A DNA stretch of 64,000 nucleotides from UBA10906 sp049296695 (GTDB lineage: Bacteria; Pseudomonadota; Gammaproteobacteria; Methylococcales; Methylomonadaceae), in assembly GCA_049296695.1 (NCBI GenBank), contig JBAQSX010000179.1:20577-84576 (forward strand), written 5' to 3'. The notes under the pieces were generated by a model. That model saw only the letters and a list, made by a program, of their open reading frames with translations, searched no databases and was not told where the DNA came from. This document shows positions 8,400-17,854 of the stretch, in pieces; the stretch's first letter is position 1, and each line of letters opens with the position of its first letter. The position numbers and the translations under genes are program-made.

Positions 8400-9347
8400 A
8401 TGAACAAACCCCGCTCTGGTCACTTTCAAGGTAAGCGTCGATATGGTTTAGCTCTGTTCATAGGACTGCTTGTCTGTGCTAACAACGTTTTAGCTGATGA
8501 GGCTAAACCTGTGTATCACTTCAATAAATTAGACCCTTACGAACAAATAAACAGAAAAATATATACTTTCAATGATGCCGTTGATGATTATGTAGGTAAG
8601 CCTATTTCTGATGCGTATCGTTGGGTGATGCCACAATTTGTACAAACTCGAATTTTTAATTTCTTTAATAATTTGAAAGGCATTAACGTAGTTATTAATG
8701 ATGTATTACAAGCTAAATTTAAGCGTAGCGCGCAAGACACGGGTCGTTTTGCGGTTAATTCTACGGTGGGACTTGGCGGTTTATTTGATGTCGCTGAAAA
8801 AATTGGCTGGGAACAAGGTGAAGAAGATTTCGACCAAACTTTAGCGGTTTGGGGTGTGCATACTGGGCCTTATTTAGTAATCCCCATATTAGGGCCTTTC
8901 ACCGTGCGCGGCATACCGGGGACAGTATTTGATACTGCGGCGAACCCTTCGACTTATATCGGTGTGGTGAGCGATATTAACGCGCCTATTCAATTAGTTT
9001 CAATGTTAAATACGCGTGCCAATGCTGAAGGCTCATTAAAATTTATTAATGAAGCGGCGTTAGACCCTTATGTTTTTATGCGCGATTCATTTTTACAATG
9101 GCGTAATAATTTAGCAAAAGACGGTAATGTCAGTGCTGAAATTGATGAATATGAACAAGAAGCCGATAACAGCTCCGCTATTCATCATCTTGATTTTAAA
9201 GGCTTTAAAGATGCCGCACACACTTTTGGCGATACCAGTTCTTCTTTTGCAGAGACAGCACGGGCTTTTAGTAAAGTTAATGAAAACATAGAACAATTAA
9301 AACAACAAAGTAGCCATAAGAAACCTAAAACTAAAAAGCTAAACTAG
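8400..9347 (+). CDS. mlaA: MlaA/VacJ family outer-membrane lipid-transport protein
   Basis: The 315-residue protein shows the MlaA signature DPYEQINRKIYTFNDAVD at about 42-59, the FNNLKGINVVINDVLQ segment, RFAVNSTVGLGGLFDVA and the EDFDQTLAVWGVHTGPYLVI block. MlaA forms a channel in the outer membrane that removes phospholipid from the outer leaflet and passes it to MlaC. The signal peptide ends near NNVLA-DEA; the LLVC at its core is a poor lipobox, so unlike the E. coli protein it may not be a lipoprotein. The last 60 residues are a charged, low-complexity tail. Confidence 0.92.
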   Translation: MNKPRSGHFQGKRRYGLALFIGLLVCANNVLADEAKPVYHFNKLDPYEQINRKIYTFNDAVDDYVGKPISDAYRWVMPQFVQTRIFNFFNNLKGINVVINDVLQAKFKRSAQDTGRFAVNSTVGLGGLFDVAEKIGWEQGEEDFDQTLAVWGVHTGPYLVIPILGPFTVRGIPGTVFDTAANPSTYIGVVSDINAPIQLVSMLNTRANAEGSLKFINEAALDPYVFMRDSFLQWRNNLAKDGNVSAEIDEYEQEADNSSAIHHLDFKGFKDAAHTFGDTSSSFAETARAFSKVNENIEQLKQQSSHKKPKTKKLN

Positions 9348-9403
9348 GTTAATTGAGGTTATTACAGAATTTTTAATTGTGATGAATAATAATTAAAACT
9401 CCT

Positions 9404-9733
9404 ATGTGGCGTAATATTTTTATTCTAGTATTCAGTCTTGTTTCACTCTGTTGCCATGCAAAGACAATTGATTGCCAGCAGATTAATACTATTATTAATA
9501 AACACTATCCTAGTGTTCCCCATCCTTTATGGGGACAAGTTATAAATAATAAAAGTTACTTTTATTCAGCCCCCAATAAGGCTTGTATTAATAAAAAACT
9601 ATTTATTATAAAAGGTGACTTTGTCACCATTTATACGCCTTACGATAAATGGCTGTCTGTTATGTTTATTAATAGCCGCACAGGTGATGATTTTATGGGC
9701 TGGGTTTTGGCTAATACTATTAAAATTGAATAA
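9404..9733 (+). CDS. small secreted protein, SH3-like
   Basis: A 109-residue protein with a clear signal peptide (FILVFSLVSLCCHA, cut before KTID). The mature part has two cysteines and a pattern of short beta strands (KSYFYSAPN, KLFIIKGDFVTIY, WLSVMFINSR, GWVLANTIKIE) like bacterial SH3 domains in envelope proteins. It stands alone, 56 bases after mlaA, and is closed by a bidirectional terminator. Function unknown. Confidence 0.7.
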   Translation: MWRNIFILVFSLVSLCCHAKTIDCQQINTIINKHYPSVPHPLWGQVINNKSYFYSAPNKACINKKLFIIKGDFVTIYTPYDKWLSVMFINSRTGDDFMGWVLANTIKIE

Positions 9734-9736
9734 AAT

Positions 9737-9762
9737 AAAAAAGCCCTTTTAGGGCTTTTTTA
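9737..9762. terminator. bidirectional terminator between the SH3-like gene and apt
   Basis: AAAAAAGCCCT and AGGGCTTTTTT form a perfect stem with a TTT loop, with A-tract and T-tract on either side. It serves the plus-strand gene ending at 9733 and the minus-strand apt ending at 9770. Confidence 0.85.
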
Positions 9763-9769
9763 TGGTCAA

Positions 9770-10285
9770 TTAAAAATGCAATAAAGAATGCACTTCATAA
9801 GCGTCTAATTTATCTCTACCTTGTAGAAAATCTAATTCAATCACAAAAGCACAAGCGGCAACAGTTGCCCCTAATTTTTCCACTAATTCACAGCTCGCTT
9901 TTGCTGTGCCACCTGTCGCTAGTAAATCATCAATTAGTAATACTCTATCCTCTGAGCTGAACGCGTCAATATGCGCCTCTAATATTGCAGAACCGTACTC
10001 TAAATCATAAGCCACGCTCTGCACGTCGTATGGTAGTTTCCCCGGTTTGCGCAAAGGCACAAAAGGCAAACCCAATTCCCACGCCACCAACGCCCCAAAA
10101 ATAAAGCCCCGCGCTTCCATACCTGCCACTACGGTAATATCACGCCCTAAAAACGGTTGTAATAACTGATGCACCGCAAGTCTGAGCATGGCGGGGTCTT
10201 GTACTAAAGGCGTTATATCTTTAAAAATAATGCCTTCTTTTGGAAAATCGGGAATATCTCGAATTTTATTTTTTAAACGTTCCAT
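9770..10285 (-). CDS. apt: adenine phosphoribosyltransferase
   Basis: Apt salvages adenine with PRPP to AMP. The 171-residue protein has the family motifs FPKEGIIFKDITPL near the start, AGMEARGFIFG, RKPGKLP, and the PRPP loop VLLIDDLLATGGTAKAS near 120-136. All are intact and the length is normal. Two bases separate it from the upstream pterin dehydratase gene, so they are co-transcribed. HpnG releases adenine, so an apt 4 kb away is in keeping with recycling it, though no operon link exists. Confidence 0.97.
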   Translation of the reverse strand: MERLKNKIRDIPDFPKEGIIFKDITPLVQDPAMLRLAVHQLLQPFLGRDITVVAGMEARGFIFGALVAWELGLPFVPLRKPGKLPYDVQSVAYDLEYGSAILEAHIDAFSSEDRVLLIDDLLATGGTAKASCELVEKLGATVAACAFVIELDFLQGRDKLDAYEVHSLLHF

Positions 10286-10287
10286 TA

Positions 10288-10665
10288 TTAATCCTTCTTT
10301 ATATATTTAAAACGTGGGTCATCGGGTGTGCCTTCAAATACACCATTGGATTCTACCGCCGCATCCCAAAGAATTACCTCTTCAATTTTCTTGGCTAAAG
10401 CAAAATCTTTTTCAGTAATACCTTTTGCTGAATGCGTCACTAATTTAATAATAACAAACGCATAGGAAATAGACATATCAGGATGATGCCATGCTTTTTC
10501 AGCTAAATGTCCGACAGTATTGACTACCATTAAAGTCGCCTTCCAACCACTGGTTTTTATTTTGCGGCGAATCCAGCCATTTTCATAAAACCAATGCGGT
10601 AATTCAGTTTGCAGGCGTTGAATAATTTCAACATCAGATAATGGTATTTCGTGAGTATGAGCCAT
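10288..10665 (-). CDS. pterin-4a-carbinolamine dehydratase family protein
   Basis: A 125-residue protein with the PCD/DCoH motif AEKAWHHPDMSISYAFVIIK (E-K-x-x-H-H-P-D, then Y-x-x-V), followed by L-x-T-H-x-x-x-G-I-T-x-x-D-x-x-L-A. The enzyme dehydrates 4a-hydroxytetrahydrobiopterin in aromatic amino acid hydroxylation. No phenylalanine hydroxylase is seen here. In many bacteria PCD-like proteins serve molybdopterin metabolism instead, which is an alternative. Confidence 0.88.
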   Translation of the reverse strand: MAHTHEIPLSDVEIIQRLQTELPHWFYENGWIRRKIKTSGWKATLMVVNTVGHLAEKAWHHPDMSISYAFVIIKLVTHSAKGITEKDFALAKKIEEVILWDAAVESNGVFEGTPDDPRFKYIKKD

Positions 10666-10729
10666 GATAATCCTTAGCGAAATGAAAAAAAGTATTTGTA
10701 ATCTAATGCAATGAAATAAATGATATTTT

Positions 10730-10843
10730 GGTAGTGCTTCAAAAAAGTAGGTTAGTGAATGTCAAGTTATCGGAGTCCAAAACATGTTTTGGATTCCAAC
10801 TAAAAACGTGTTTGATTAAATCCTACTCTTTTGAGGCACTACC
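10730..10843. mobile_element. MITE-1 copy A (GGTAGTGC ends)
   Basis: A 114-bp element with imperfect terminal inverted repeats, GGTAGTGCTTCAAAAAAGTA on the left and CCTACTCTTTTGAGGCACTACC-type on the right. An inner palindrome of the GGAGTCCAAAAC/ATGTTTTGGATTCC type lies at its centre. It belongs to a family of six in the window. This copy has no matching 8-bp flanks, so it is older or rearranged. Confidence 0.85.
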
Positions 10844-10936
10844 AAATAATGATAAATACAAACTGTATTTATTATCTATTCAAAAATTATAACTATAATT
10901 ATTTGTAACTACCTTAGCTCAATTAATTATTCTATT

Positions 10937-11018
10937 GTCTGAATCAGGACTTACAGGATTTCAAGATTCACAAGATTTATCCTGTAGTCTTATAACCATA
11001 GAAAATCCTGATTCAGAC
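10937..11018. repeat. inverted repeat GTCTGAATCAGGA / TCCTGATTCAGAC
   Basis: The two arms lie about 80 bases apart with AGGATTT/AGATTTATCCT secondary symmetry between them. A further imperfect outer pair (TTGTAACTACCTTAGCT before, AGCTAGGTAATTACAA after) surrounds it. The same family recurs at 37788 and 63837, and as a half copy near 17644. With copy A of MITE-1 it accounts for most of the 495 bases between the dehydratase and the signalling cluster. Confidence 0.7.
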
Positions 11019-11160
11019 ACAAGTAAGCTAGGTAATTACAATTATTTTTATATTTAAGGATAGATAGTTAAAAAATAGAGTCTAACACTGGTTATTTTAA
11101 CCATTTATATTATTCTTAAGCGAATTAAACATTATTTATTACGGCAAGAGGCTAACCATC

Positions 11161-13356
11161 ATGTCACAAAATGATACAACCATGCGCTTGCTGAGTTATC
11201 ACGAATTATTATTGACCTTGCAAGGTTTGTGTAAAGGTAAACAAACAGGCGTGATGCTTATCAGCAGTGAGGCGGCAGGTACTGCCCAATTAACCTTAGA
11301 TCAGGGAGCAATTTTTGACATCAGTTGCGGCGGTGTCAGTGGTGAGGCGGCATTATTATTATTAAAAAAAATAACACAAGCCAAAGCGACCTTTTTTAAA
11401 CGTACCCCCGGTACTGCCGAGCAACAAATTAAATTATCAACTGCTGAGATTTTACAAACACTCGCCGATAAAACTGGGCAAGCGGTTGCAGCCAAACACA
11501 TTGAGCCATCAGTTGCTAACGAAGCGGGTGGGCTTATTACTCAAATGATGATAATTGAAATGCACCTAGCCATTATCACAGGCCCTGTGGCACGCCTTAT
11601 TTATTTAGACTACCGAGACGAAATTCAACACGCTAATAGCTTGGAGGATTTAAGTATGGTAATCGAAAAAATGGCTCACCAAGTGTTAATTGGTGAACAA
11701 CAAAAAATATTTAAACAAAATATCCGTGAATTTACTTATCGTTGCGCTTTAAAAAGAGGATCGCAAAATATTCTCGATATTTTAAAATCAAATGGTAGAG
11801 AATTAACGATTAATCCCCTAACCTTAGCTCTGTGTATTAAAAAACAAGCGGCGCATGGTGAAATGGGTGTTACTTTATTAAATAAATTAGCTACTCAAGT
11901 TGAATATGCGGGTAATTTAGCTGGCTTAGTCGAATTATTTGACTTATTACGATTTTTAGAAAAAACCACTAAAACAGGTTTTTTAAGTATTGAATTAAAA
12001 GGGCAAAAAGCAGGTTTTTATTTTGAGCAAGGTAAATTAATTAATGCTATTGAAGAAAATAAACGTGGCAGAGCTATCGCCATGAATATTTTACAATGGC
12101 AACCCGACACCATGCGTTTTAATTCATTAACACAAATTGATGTGCCTAAAGATATTTATCATACTGTTGATATGTTGATTGATATTTTACATAGCAAAGA
12201 GCTAATTAAAAAACCAGAAGAAATAAAATTTGCTAAAACAACCTTAAACTCTACTCAATTACAAGATGCTTTAGCAAAAGAAATCGAACGTTTACAAACT
12301 AAAACTGCCGCTGGCAAAGAAACCACTCGGCAAACTGAGGGTGAATATATTGGTTTAATTGCCCGCGCTATTCATTTAGTCGAAAGTTATGATAATGAGA
12401 AGGCAGAACAGCTGTTGTGTGATGTTTTGCAACATTATGACAGTAATTATAATGCGTGGCTGTGGCTAGCGCGTGTTACCAATAATATGAGTGCCATCGA
12501 ATTTGCTTTAAAAAAAGCCGCTTATATTAATCCGAAAAGACCTGAATTAATCGAGAAAATAAAAAAATTTAATATAGCCCGCGATAACATTAAAAGTAAT
12601 TTTGTATTACGTTGTCCTTTTTGTTGGGCGGCTGTTAAAGAAAAAGACAATGACTGTCATTATTGTGGAGCTAGTTTTTTTATTGATGCTAATTTCTTTG
12701 ATAAAAATACTAAATCAAAAACAGAAATTATGGATAAAGCCATTGCGCGTTATGATGAAGCGTTACAACGCGACTCCACTAATTTAAATAATGTCTATTT
12801 ACATTTTTATTTGGCAATGGCCTATCTTAATCGCTTCTATTATCAAGAAGCCTTAGCACAAATGAATGAAGCGGCAAAACTTGCCCCTGATAATAACGCT
12901 TTAATTAAACAAAATTCACTATTAGTCAGTTATATGCACTCAGTGGGTTTAATAGCATCTATGGAGATTTCAGAAAAAAAATCAATACTTTCAAAAAGAA
13001 AAGTGCTTGTAGTTGAAGACAGTATGGTCACGCGTAAAGTGATTGCTAGAACTTTAACAGCCAATAATTATGAAGTATCTGAAGCAAAAGATGCCGACCA
13101 AGCTTTGGATTATATCGCCCATAATAATCCTGATTTAGTGTTATTAGATATTATTTTACCCGGTAAAGATGGTTATCAGATTTTAGCTGAAATTAGAAAA
13201 AGACCACAATTAGTTAAAACACCTGTGATTATGTTGACTTCTAGGGATAGTTTATTTGATAAATTAAAAGGCAAGGTATCAGATGCTAATGAATATTTAA
13301 CTAAGCCTTTTCAACCCGATGAATTATTGCTAGTTGTAAAAAAATACTTAAAGTAA
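11161..13356 (+). CDS. DUF4388 / zinc-ribbon / TPR / receiver-domain signalling protein
   Basis: A 731-residue cytoplasmic protein. Residues 1-105 and about 235-330 resemble DUF4388 domains (PatA-like; LDQGAIFDISCGG and FEQGKLINAIEENKRG). Residues about 481-505 form a zinc ribbon (CPFC...CHYC), followed by a TPR pair (AIARYDEALQRDSTNLNNVY, then YQEALAQMNEAAKLAPDN). Residues 613-731 are a complete CheY-like receiver with VVEDS, phospho-acceptor Asp663 in LVLLDIILPG, and Lys715 in LTKPF. There is no output domain after the receiver, so it probably acts by protein contact. DUF4388 receivers are found in gliding and twitching chemosensory systems. It is seven bases upstream of a CheB-like gene; RBS AAGAGG. 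Confidence 0.8.
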   Translation: MSQNDTTMRLLSYHELLLTLQGLCKGKQTGVMLISSEAAGTAQLTLDQGAIFDISCGGVSGEAALLLLKKITQAKATFFKRTPGTAEQQIKLSTAEILQTLADKTGQAVAAKHIEPSVANEAGGLITQMMIIEMHLAIITGPVARLIYLDYRDEIQHANSLEDLSMVIEKMAHQVLIGEQQKIFKQNIREFTYRCALKRGSQNILDILKSNGRELTINPLTLALCIKKQAAHGEMGVTLLNKLATQVEYAGNLAGLVELFDLLRFLEKTTKTGFLSIELKGQKAGFYFEQGKLINAIEENKRGRAIAMNILQWQPDTMRFNSLTQIDVPKDIYHTVDMLIDILHSKELIKKPEEIKFAKTTLNSTQLQDALAKEIERLQTKTAAGKETTRQTEGEYIGLIARAIHLVESYDNEKAEQLLCDVLQHYDSNYNAWLWLARVTNNMSAIEFALKKAAYINPKRPELIEKIKKFNIARDNIKSNFVLRCPFCWAAVKEKDNDCHYCGASFFIDANFFDKNTKSKTEIMDKAIARYDEALQRDSTNLNNVYLHFYLAMAYLNRFYYQEALAQMNEAAKLAPDNNALIKQNSLLVSYMHSVGLIASMEISEKKSILSKRKVLVVEDSMVTRKVIARTLTANNYEVSEAKDADQALDYIAHNNPDLVLLDIILPGKDGYQILAEIRKRPQLVKTPVIMLTSRDSLFDKLKGKVSDANEYLTKPFQPDELLLVVKKYLK

Positions 13357-13363
13357 CGCGACT

Positions 13364-14416
13364 ATGTTAAAACAACCTTATAGAATTTTAGTTGTTGATG
13401 ATTCCAGTGTGATTCGTCAGGCGATTGTGGCTATTATTAATAGTCATGATAATTTACAAGTTATCGGTGAGGCGACTAATGGTTATGAAGCTTTAAAACT
13501 GATAAAACAGCTTAAGCCTGATTTAGTCACTTTAGATGTAATTATGCCAAAAATGAGCGGCTTGACTACGCTCAAATATATTATGATTTTTTATCCCACG
13601 CCTGTGGTAATGCTTAGTAGTCTCACTAAAGCGGGTGCGGCGATTACTTTTGACGCGCTTCGTTATGGTGCGGTTGACTTTATTGCAAAACCGTCTAAGC
13701 TTGACAATAATTCTTTGCGTTCACAATCAAATGAGATTATTCAAAAAATATTGAGCGCGGTTAAAGTTAAAATTAATGCGATTCAATATATTAGGGTTAA
13801 ACCTAAACAAACAAATATTTCCCTACCTAAAATTAGCGCGAAGCATGTCGTAGTATTAGGGGTTGCTGAAGGTGGTTATGCGACCTTATTAAAAATAATA
13901 CCGCGTTTATTATTACAGCCTTTAGCGACGTATCTAATTGTTTTTTATGAATCGGCTATTCATATTAATGGTTTTATTGAATATCTCAATCAATATAGTC
14001 AAGTATTAGTGACGCGCACTCAAGATAATACTATTTTACAAACAGGCGTGTGTTATTTAAGTTTGGGTGAAGAATATGTCACAGTCCACGAGCAACAAAA
14101 TCATTATAGGGTGCATGTGAGTCACGCGCCGTTTTCTTCACGGCGCGGTTCTATTGATATGTTAATGTTTTCAGTAGCTGAAAGCTTAGGGAAACGCGCT
14201 TTAGGTGTTATTTTGACAGGTGCGGGTAGTGACGGCGCGGAAGGCTTAGAAGAACTGATTCGCGTGGGCGGCGGCGCGATTATTCAAGCTCCGATTAGTT
14301 GTCTGCATAAAAGTATGGCATTATCGGCTTTAAATACCTGCGAAGCAGAAACTGTAGTGGTCGATACGGAAATCGCTACAGAAATTAATTATTTTTTAAA
14401 AAATTTGCAGTCCTAA
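13364..14416 (+). CDS. CheB-like receiver protein with a degenerate methylesterase domain
   Basis: The N-terminal receiver (1-125) is intact: VVDDSS, phospho-Asp57-region LVTLDVIMPKMSG, and FIAKPSK. The C-terminal half aligns with the CheB methylesterase domain, but its catalytic triad is not intact. The Ser motif GASTGG of CheB is GVAEGG (Ser to Ala), the His motif TQHMPPGF aligns with VFYESAIH (His to Tyr), and only the Asp is kept in ILTGAGSDGAEG. CheB removes methyl groups from chemoreceptors after phosphorylation; without Ser and His this copy should not catalyse that. It may compete for the receptor or act as a phosphate sink. A second degenerate copy lies 7.4 kb downstream. Confidence 0.85.
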   Translation: MLKQPYRILVVDDSSVIRQAIVAIINSHDNLQVIGEATNGYEALKLIKQLKPDLVTLDVIMPKMSGLTTLKYIMIFYPTPVVMLSSLTKAGAAITFDALRYGAVDFIAKPSKLDNNSLRSQSNEIIQKILSAVKVKINAIQYIRVKPKQTNISLPKISAKHVVVLGVAEGGYATLLKIIPRLLLQPLATYLIVFYESAIHINGFIEYLNQYSQVLVTRTQDNTILQTGVCYLSLGEEYVTVHEQQNHYRVHVSHAPFSSRRGSIDMLMFSVAESLGKRALGVILTGAGSDGAEGLEELIRVGGGAIIQAPISCLHKSMALSALNTCEAETVVVDTEIATEINYFLKNLQS

Positions 14417-14442
14417 TTGTTTATTCAAATGGAGAATCAATC

Positions 14443-17400
14443 ATGATGACAGGCTTTAATAATCTAAGCTTAAAAATTAAGCTGCTGATATTCTTTTTGG
14501 CGGTAGGTTTAATTCCGTTTTTAACAGGGGGTAGTATTGCTTATAACGCCTCAGAATCGGCATTAAGAAGCCAAATTATTGCTCAGCTTGACGGTATTCG
14601 AGAAACTAAAAAACGTCAGATTGATGGTTATTTTGACGAACGTAAAGGCGATATGGAGGTTTTAACGCAAACGGCGCAAGCTTTATGGCAACAAAGTTCT
14701 AGTGCTTTAGAAGGGATTCAAACCCAAAAACGGGATCGGGTACAAAACTATTACAATCGGGTTTTAAAACTCGGTGAAGACGCGAAACTTAATATACGTT
14801 TTACTGAAGGCGTTAAACGCTTTTCAGATGCGATGGCAAAAGGGGTTTCAAGTCCTGAATATAAAGCAGTCTTAAATGATAGGGATAAAGGTTTAAAATC
14901 CATTCGTGATAACTTTGCTGTGTCCAATGTATTATTAATTGATGCCAGTGGTGATATTGTTTATAGCAGTAATGCGACTAGTGATTTGGGACAAAATGTT
15001 AAAGAAGGTAATTTAAAAAATTCAGTATTAGGCAAAGCTTTTGCCAAAGCCCGTTATGAATCAGTAGTAGAGGATTTTGCTTATTATGAACCTTTAAAAG
15101 AATGGGCTTCTTTTGTAGCAACGCCTTTAACCGATGATAATGGTAATACTTTTTTAGGTACAGCCGTATTTCAAATAGCAGATAGTGAAATTAATCGTAT
15201 TATTCAAAACCGTACAGGTTTAAGTGCTTCATCGGAATCTTTTTTAATTGCTAAAGAGGCTAATGGTGATGTTATTTATCGTTCTGATAGGGTAATTAAA
15301 CAAGGTAAAATTGGCGATAAAAGAAATAATTCAGCTGTTGTTGACGCGGCATTATCAGGTCGCAGTGGTCGTATTTTTGAAGTAGGTAGTACAGGTAAAT
15401 ACGAGTTAGCTTTATATGATACGCTGAAAATAGGTGGATTCAATTGGGCGATTATTACTTCAGCATTAGTCGAAGAAATTATTTCACCTAAAGCCGAAAG
15501 TGATAATGAAGATTATTTTGGTAAATATGTAAAATCTTATGGCTATTATGACTTAATGATTGTGGCAAACGATGGTCACGTTTTTTATACCGTAGCTCAT
15601 GAAGCCGATTACAACACGAATGTATTTACAGGGCAGTATAAAAATACAGGTTTGGGTAAAGTCGCTAAAAAGTCCTTTGAGCAACGCGGTCTTGCTTTTG
15701 AAGATATGGCGCGTTATGCCCCTTCTGATAATCAAGTAGCAGGCTTCGTGGCGCAACCCATCACCGACCACGGCGAACAAATTTTTACAGTGGTCTTGCA
15801 GTTAAACCCTGAAGGGATTAACAAAATCATGCAAGAACGTACAGGCTTGGGTAAAACAGGTGAATCCTATTTAGTGGGTTCAGATTATTTAATGCGTTCT
15901 GACTCTATTCAAGACCCTAATCATAAACTGCAAGCGTCATTTGATAGACCCGAAACAGGTTCGGTAAAAACCATTGCCACAGAAGAGGCTTTGCAAGGTA
16001 AATCAGGTTCTAAAAGTTTTGTTGGTTATACGGGTAATTTGATTTTGGCATCTTACACGCCGATTTCAGTCTATGGTGACATTAACTGGGTGCTAATTTC
16101 TAAAATGGATGATGATGAGGCTTTTGCACCGATTAGCAATTTCGCTCATCAAATGGAAATTCTAGGTATCATCATTTTGATTATGGTTATCTTGGTGGCG
16201 TTATGGGTGGCGGGTTCTATTTCTAATCCTATTGTAACGATGGCGAACGTTATTACCCAGATTGCGACCAACCGTGACTTAACACTTAAAGTCCCCAGTG
16301 GTGGCAAAGACGAAATCGGTACCATGACCGAAGCGTTTAACAATATGATTGAGGTGATTCATAACGCCTTTAAAGTTGTAAACGACTCAGCGGTAAAAGT
16401 TGCCGCTAACGCCGATGACGTGGCAAAACGTGCTACGGGTAACAGAGAGCGTTCTTTAAAAGAATTAGCACGCACCAAAGAAGCCACAGGTTTGATTACT
16501 GAAATGGGTAATACCGCAGGTAAAGTCAGCTCAGCCTCACAAGCGCAAAAAGAAGCTGCTGAATCGTCTGCTAAAACCATTAGTCATTTGCTCACCGCCG
16601 TTGAACAGGTGGCGCAGTCAACCAAAGTTCAAAATAAAGAAGCGCAAGAAACCATGAGCAGAGTTTCAGAAATGGGTGCAACTGGTGCGAAGGTTGTGGC
16701 AACAGCGCGTGAACAAGGTTCGATGGTATCTAAAGTATCAACTGCTATCTCTGCCATTTCAAGCGCGGTGGACAGCATGAACAAAGCCGTTTCACAAGCG
16801 ACTCAATACGGCAAAGCCTCATTATTAGCCGCCGAAGAAGGCAAACGCTCAGTGGCATCAACGGTGGAGGGGATGCAGGCGATTGCCGAATCTTCCGAAC
16901 AAATCTCCGACATCATCGGTGTAATTACCGAAATTGCCGAACAAACCAACTTGTTAGCGTTAAACGCGGCAATCGAAGCGGCAAGAGCAGGGGCGCATGG
17001 TAAAGGTTTCGCGGTGGTGGCCGACGAGGTGGGTAAACTCGCGCAACGCTCTTCAGAGGCGGCAAAAGAAATTACCCAGTTAATTAAAGACTCATCAAAC
17101 CGCGTTGAAGAAGGTACAAAACTGACGGGTGAATCTCAAAAATCGTTGATTAAAATTGACGAAGGTGGTCGAGTCAACATGCAAGCCATTGAAGAAATTG
17201 AAAAAACAGCCGTAGTGTTAGTATCGGGTACAGCGCAAGTACAAAGCTTAATGACCGACTTGAACACCCTAGCCGAACAAATCGCGGGGATGGCGGGTGA
17301 ACAAGGGGCGCGGCGTTCAGCGGCGGAAACTGCCTTGAACTTACTTTTGGAAGAATCCAATAAAATCGCCCAGTTAGTTGAAGGCGCGAACAAAGGGGCG

Positions 17401-17628
17401 CAAGAAGTAGGACAAGAAATGAACGGCGTGGTGGCGCGTACAGGTGAGATGTCCTCAATGACCTCAGAACAAGCAGTACGCTCCAAAAAAGTAATGGAGA
17501 TTTCTAATGAATCCGCAAAAGCCGCCGAACAAACCGCTGAAGGTGCGGGCGTGGTTGTGGGTATTACCGAAGGCTTGCAAAACCTATCACAAGAACTGAC
17601 TACTCAGGTAAAACAATTCAAAATTTAA
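14443..17628 (+). CDS. large methyl-accepting chemotaxis protein with tandem periplasmic sensor domains
   Basis: A 1061-residue transmembrane receptor. TM1 is at about 13-33, a periplasmic region of about 530 residues holds two related Cache-like units (compare RTGLSASSESFLIAKEANGD with RTGLGKTGESYLVGSDYL), TM2 is at about 570-593, and a HAMP domain follows (SISNPIVTMANVITQIATNR). The kinase-control tip is EIAEQTNLLALNAAIEAARA near 829-848. The double sensor is unusual in size. The C-terminus ends QVKQFKI, with no CheR-docking pentapeptide. Ligand unknown. RBS GGAG upstream of the ATG; the second in-frame ATG (residue 2) is equally possible. It sits between a CheB-like protein and cheW. Confidence 0.93.
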   Translation: MMTGFNNLSLKIKLLIFFLAVGLIPFLTGGSIAYNASESALRSQIIAQLDGIRETKKRQIDGYFDERKGDMEVLTQTAQALWQQSSSALEGIQTQKRDRVQNYYNRVLKLGEDAKLNIRFTEGVKRFSDAMAKGVSSPEYKAVLNDRDKGLKSIRDNFAVSNVLLIDASGDIVYSSNATSDLGQNVKEGNLKNSVLGKAFAKARYESVVEDFAYYEPLKEWASFVATPLTDDNGNTFLGTAVFQIADSEINRIIQNRTGLSASSESFLIAKEANGDVIYRSDRVIKQGKIGDKRNNSAVVDAALSGRSGRIFEVGSTGKYELALYDTLKIGGFNWAIITSALVEEIISPKAESDNEDYFGKYVKSYGYYDLMIVANDGHVFYTVAHEADYNTNVFTGQYKNTGLGKVAKKSFEQRGLAFEDMARYAPSDNQVAGFVAQPITDHGEQIFTVVLQLNPEGINKIMQERTGLGKTGESYLVGSDYLMRSDSIQDPNHKLQASFDRPETGSVKTIATEEALQGKSGSKSFVGYTGNLILASYTPISVYGDINWVLISKMDDDEAFAPISNFAHQMEILGIIILIMVILVALWVAGSISNPIVTMANVITQIATNRDLTLKVPSGGKDEIGTMTEAFNNMIEVIHNAFKVVNDSAVKVAANADDVAKRATGNRERSLKELARTKEATGLITEMGNTAGKVSSASQAQKEAAESSAKTISHLLTAVEQVAQSTKVQNKEAQETMSRVSEMGATGAKVVATAREQGSMVSKVSTAISAISSAVDSMNKAVSQATQYGKASLLAAEEGKRSVASTVEGMQAIAESSEQISDIIGVITEIAEQTNLLALNAAIEAARAGAHGKGFAVVADEVGKLAQRSSEAAKEITQLIKDSSNRVEEGTKLTGESQKSLIKIDEGGRVNMQAIEEIEKTAVVLVSGTAQVQSLMTDLNTLAEQIAGMAGEQGARRSAAETALNLLLEESNKIAQLVEGANKGAQEVGQEMNGVVARTGEMSSMTSEQAVRSKKVMEISNESAKAAEQTAEGAGVVVGITEGLQNLSQELTTQVKQFKI

Positions 17629-17643
17629 TTATGTTTTTAATTG

Positions 17644-17769
17644 TTTGAATCAGGATTTACAGGATTATTTAATAACTGAAATTACGCAAGGTTATTAAAA
17701 ACAGCATTGTAGGGGCGAATTTATTCGCTTTTTGGTCGCAAAAGGCGAATAAATTCGCGCCCCTACAAT
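17644..17769. repeat. half GAATCAGGATT repeat plus TGTAGGGGCGAA inverted repeat
   Basis: The gap between the receptor and cheW starts with GAATCAGGATTTACAGGATT, one arm of a family seen elsewhere. At 17706-17769 a strong hairpin has arms ATTGTAGGGGCGAATTTATT and its complement, with a short TTTTTGGTCGCAAAA centre. The arm sequence TGTAGGGGCGAA recurs at 35957 and 44008. Confidence 0.75.
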
Positions 17770-17854
17770 TGCTTTATAATTCAGACAATAAAAACCTATT
17801 AATTGATTGACTGTAGTTATTTTAAAATAGCAATTATTTTGAGGAATATGACTT

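Noticed and set aside
13364..14416. Annotation as a functional CheB methylesterase
   Set aside because: Catalytic Ser and His positions carry other residues in the motif alignment, so only the fold is claimed.
17136..17486. Long minus-strand frames within the receptor signalling domain
   Set aside because: They are shadows of a highly conserved chemoreceptor region with higher GC at codon position three; no RBS or family match.
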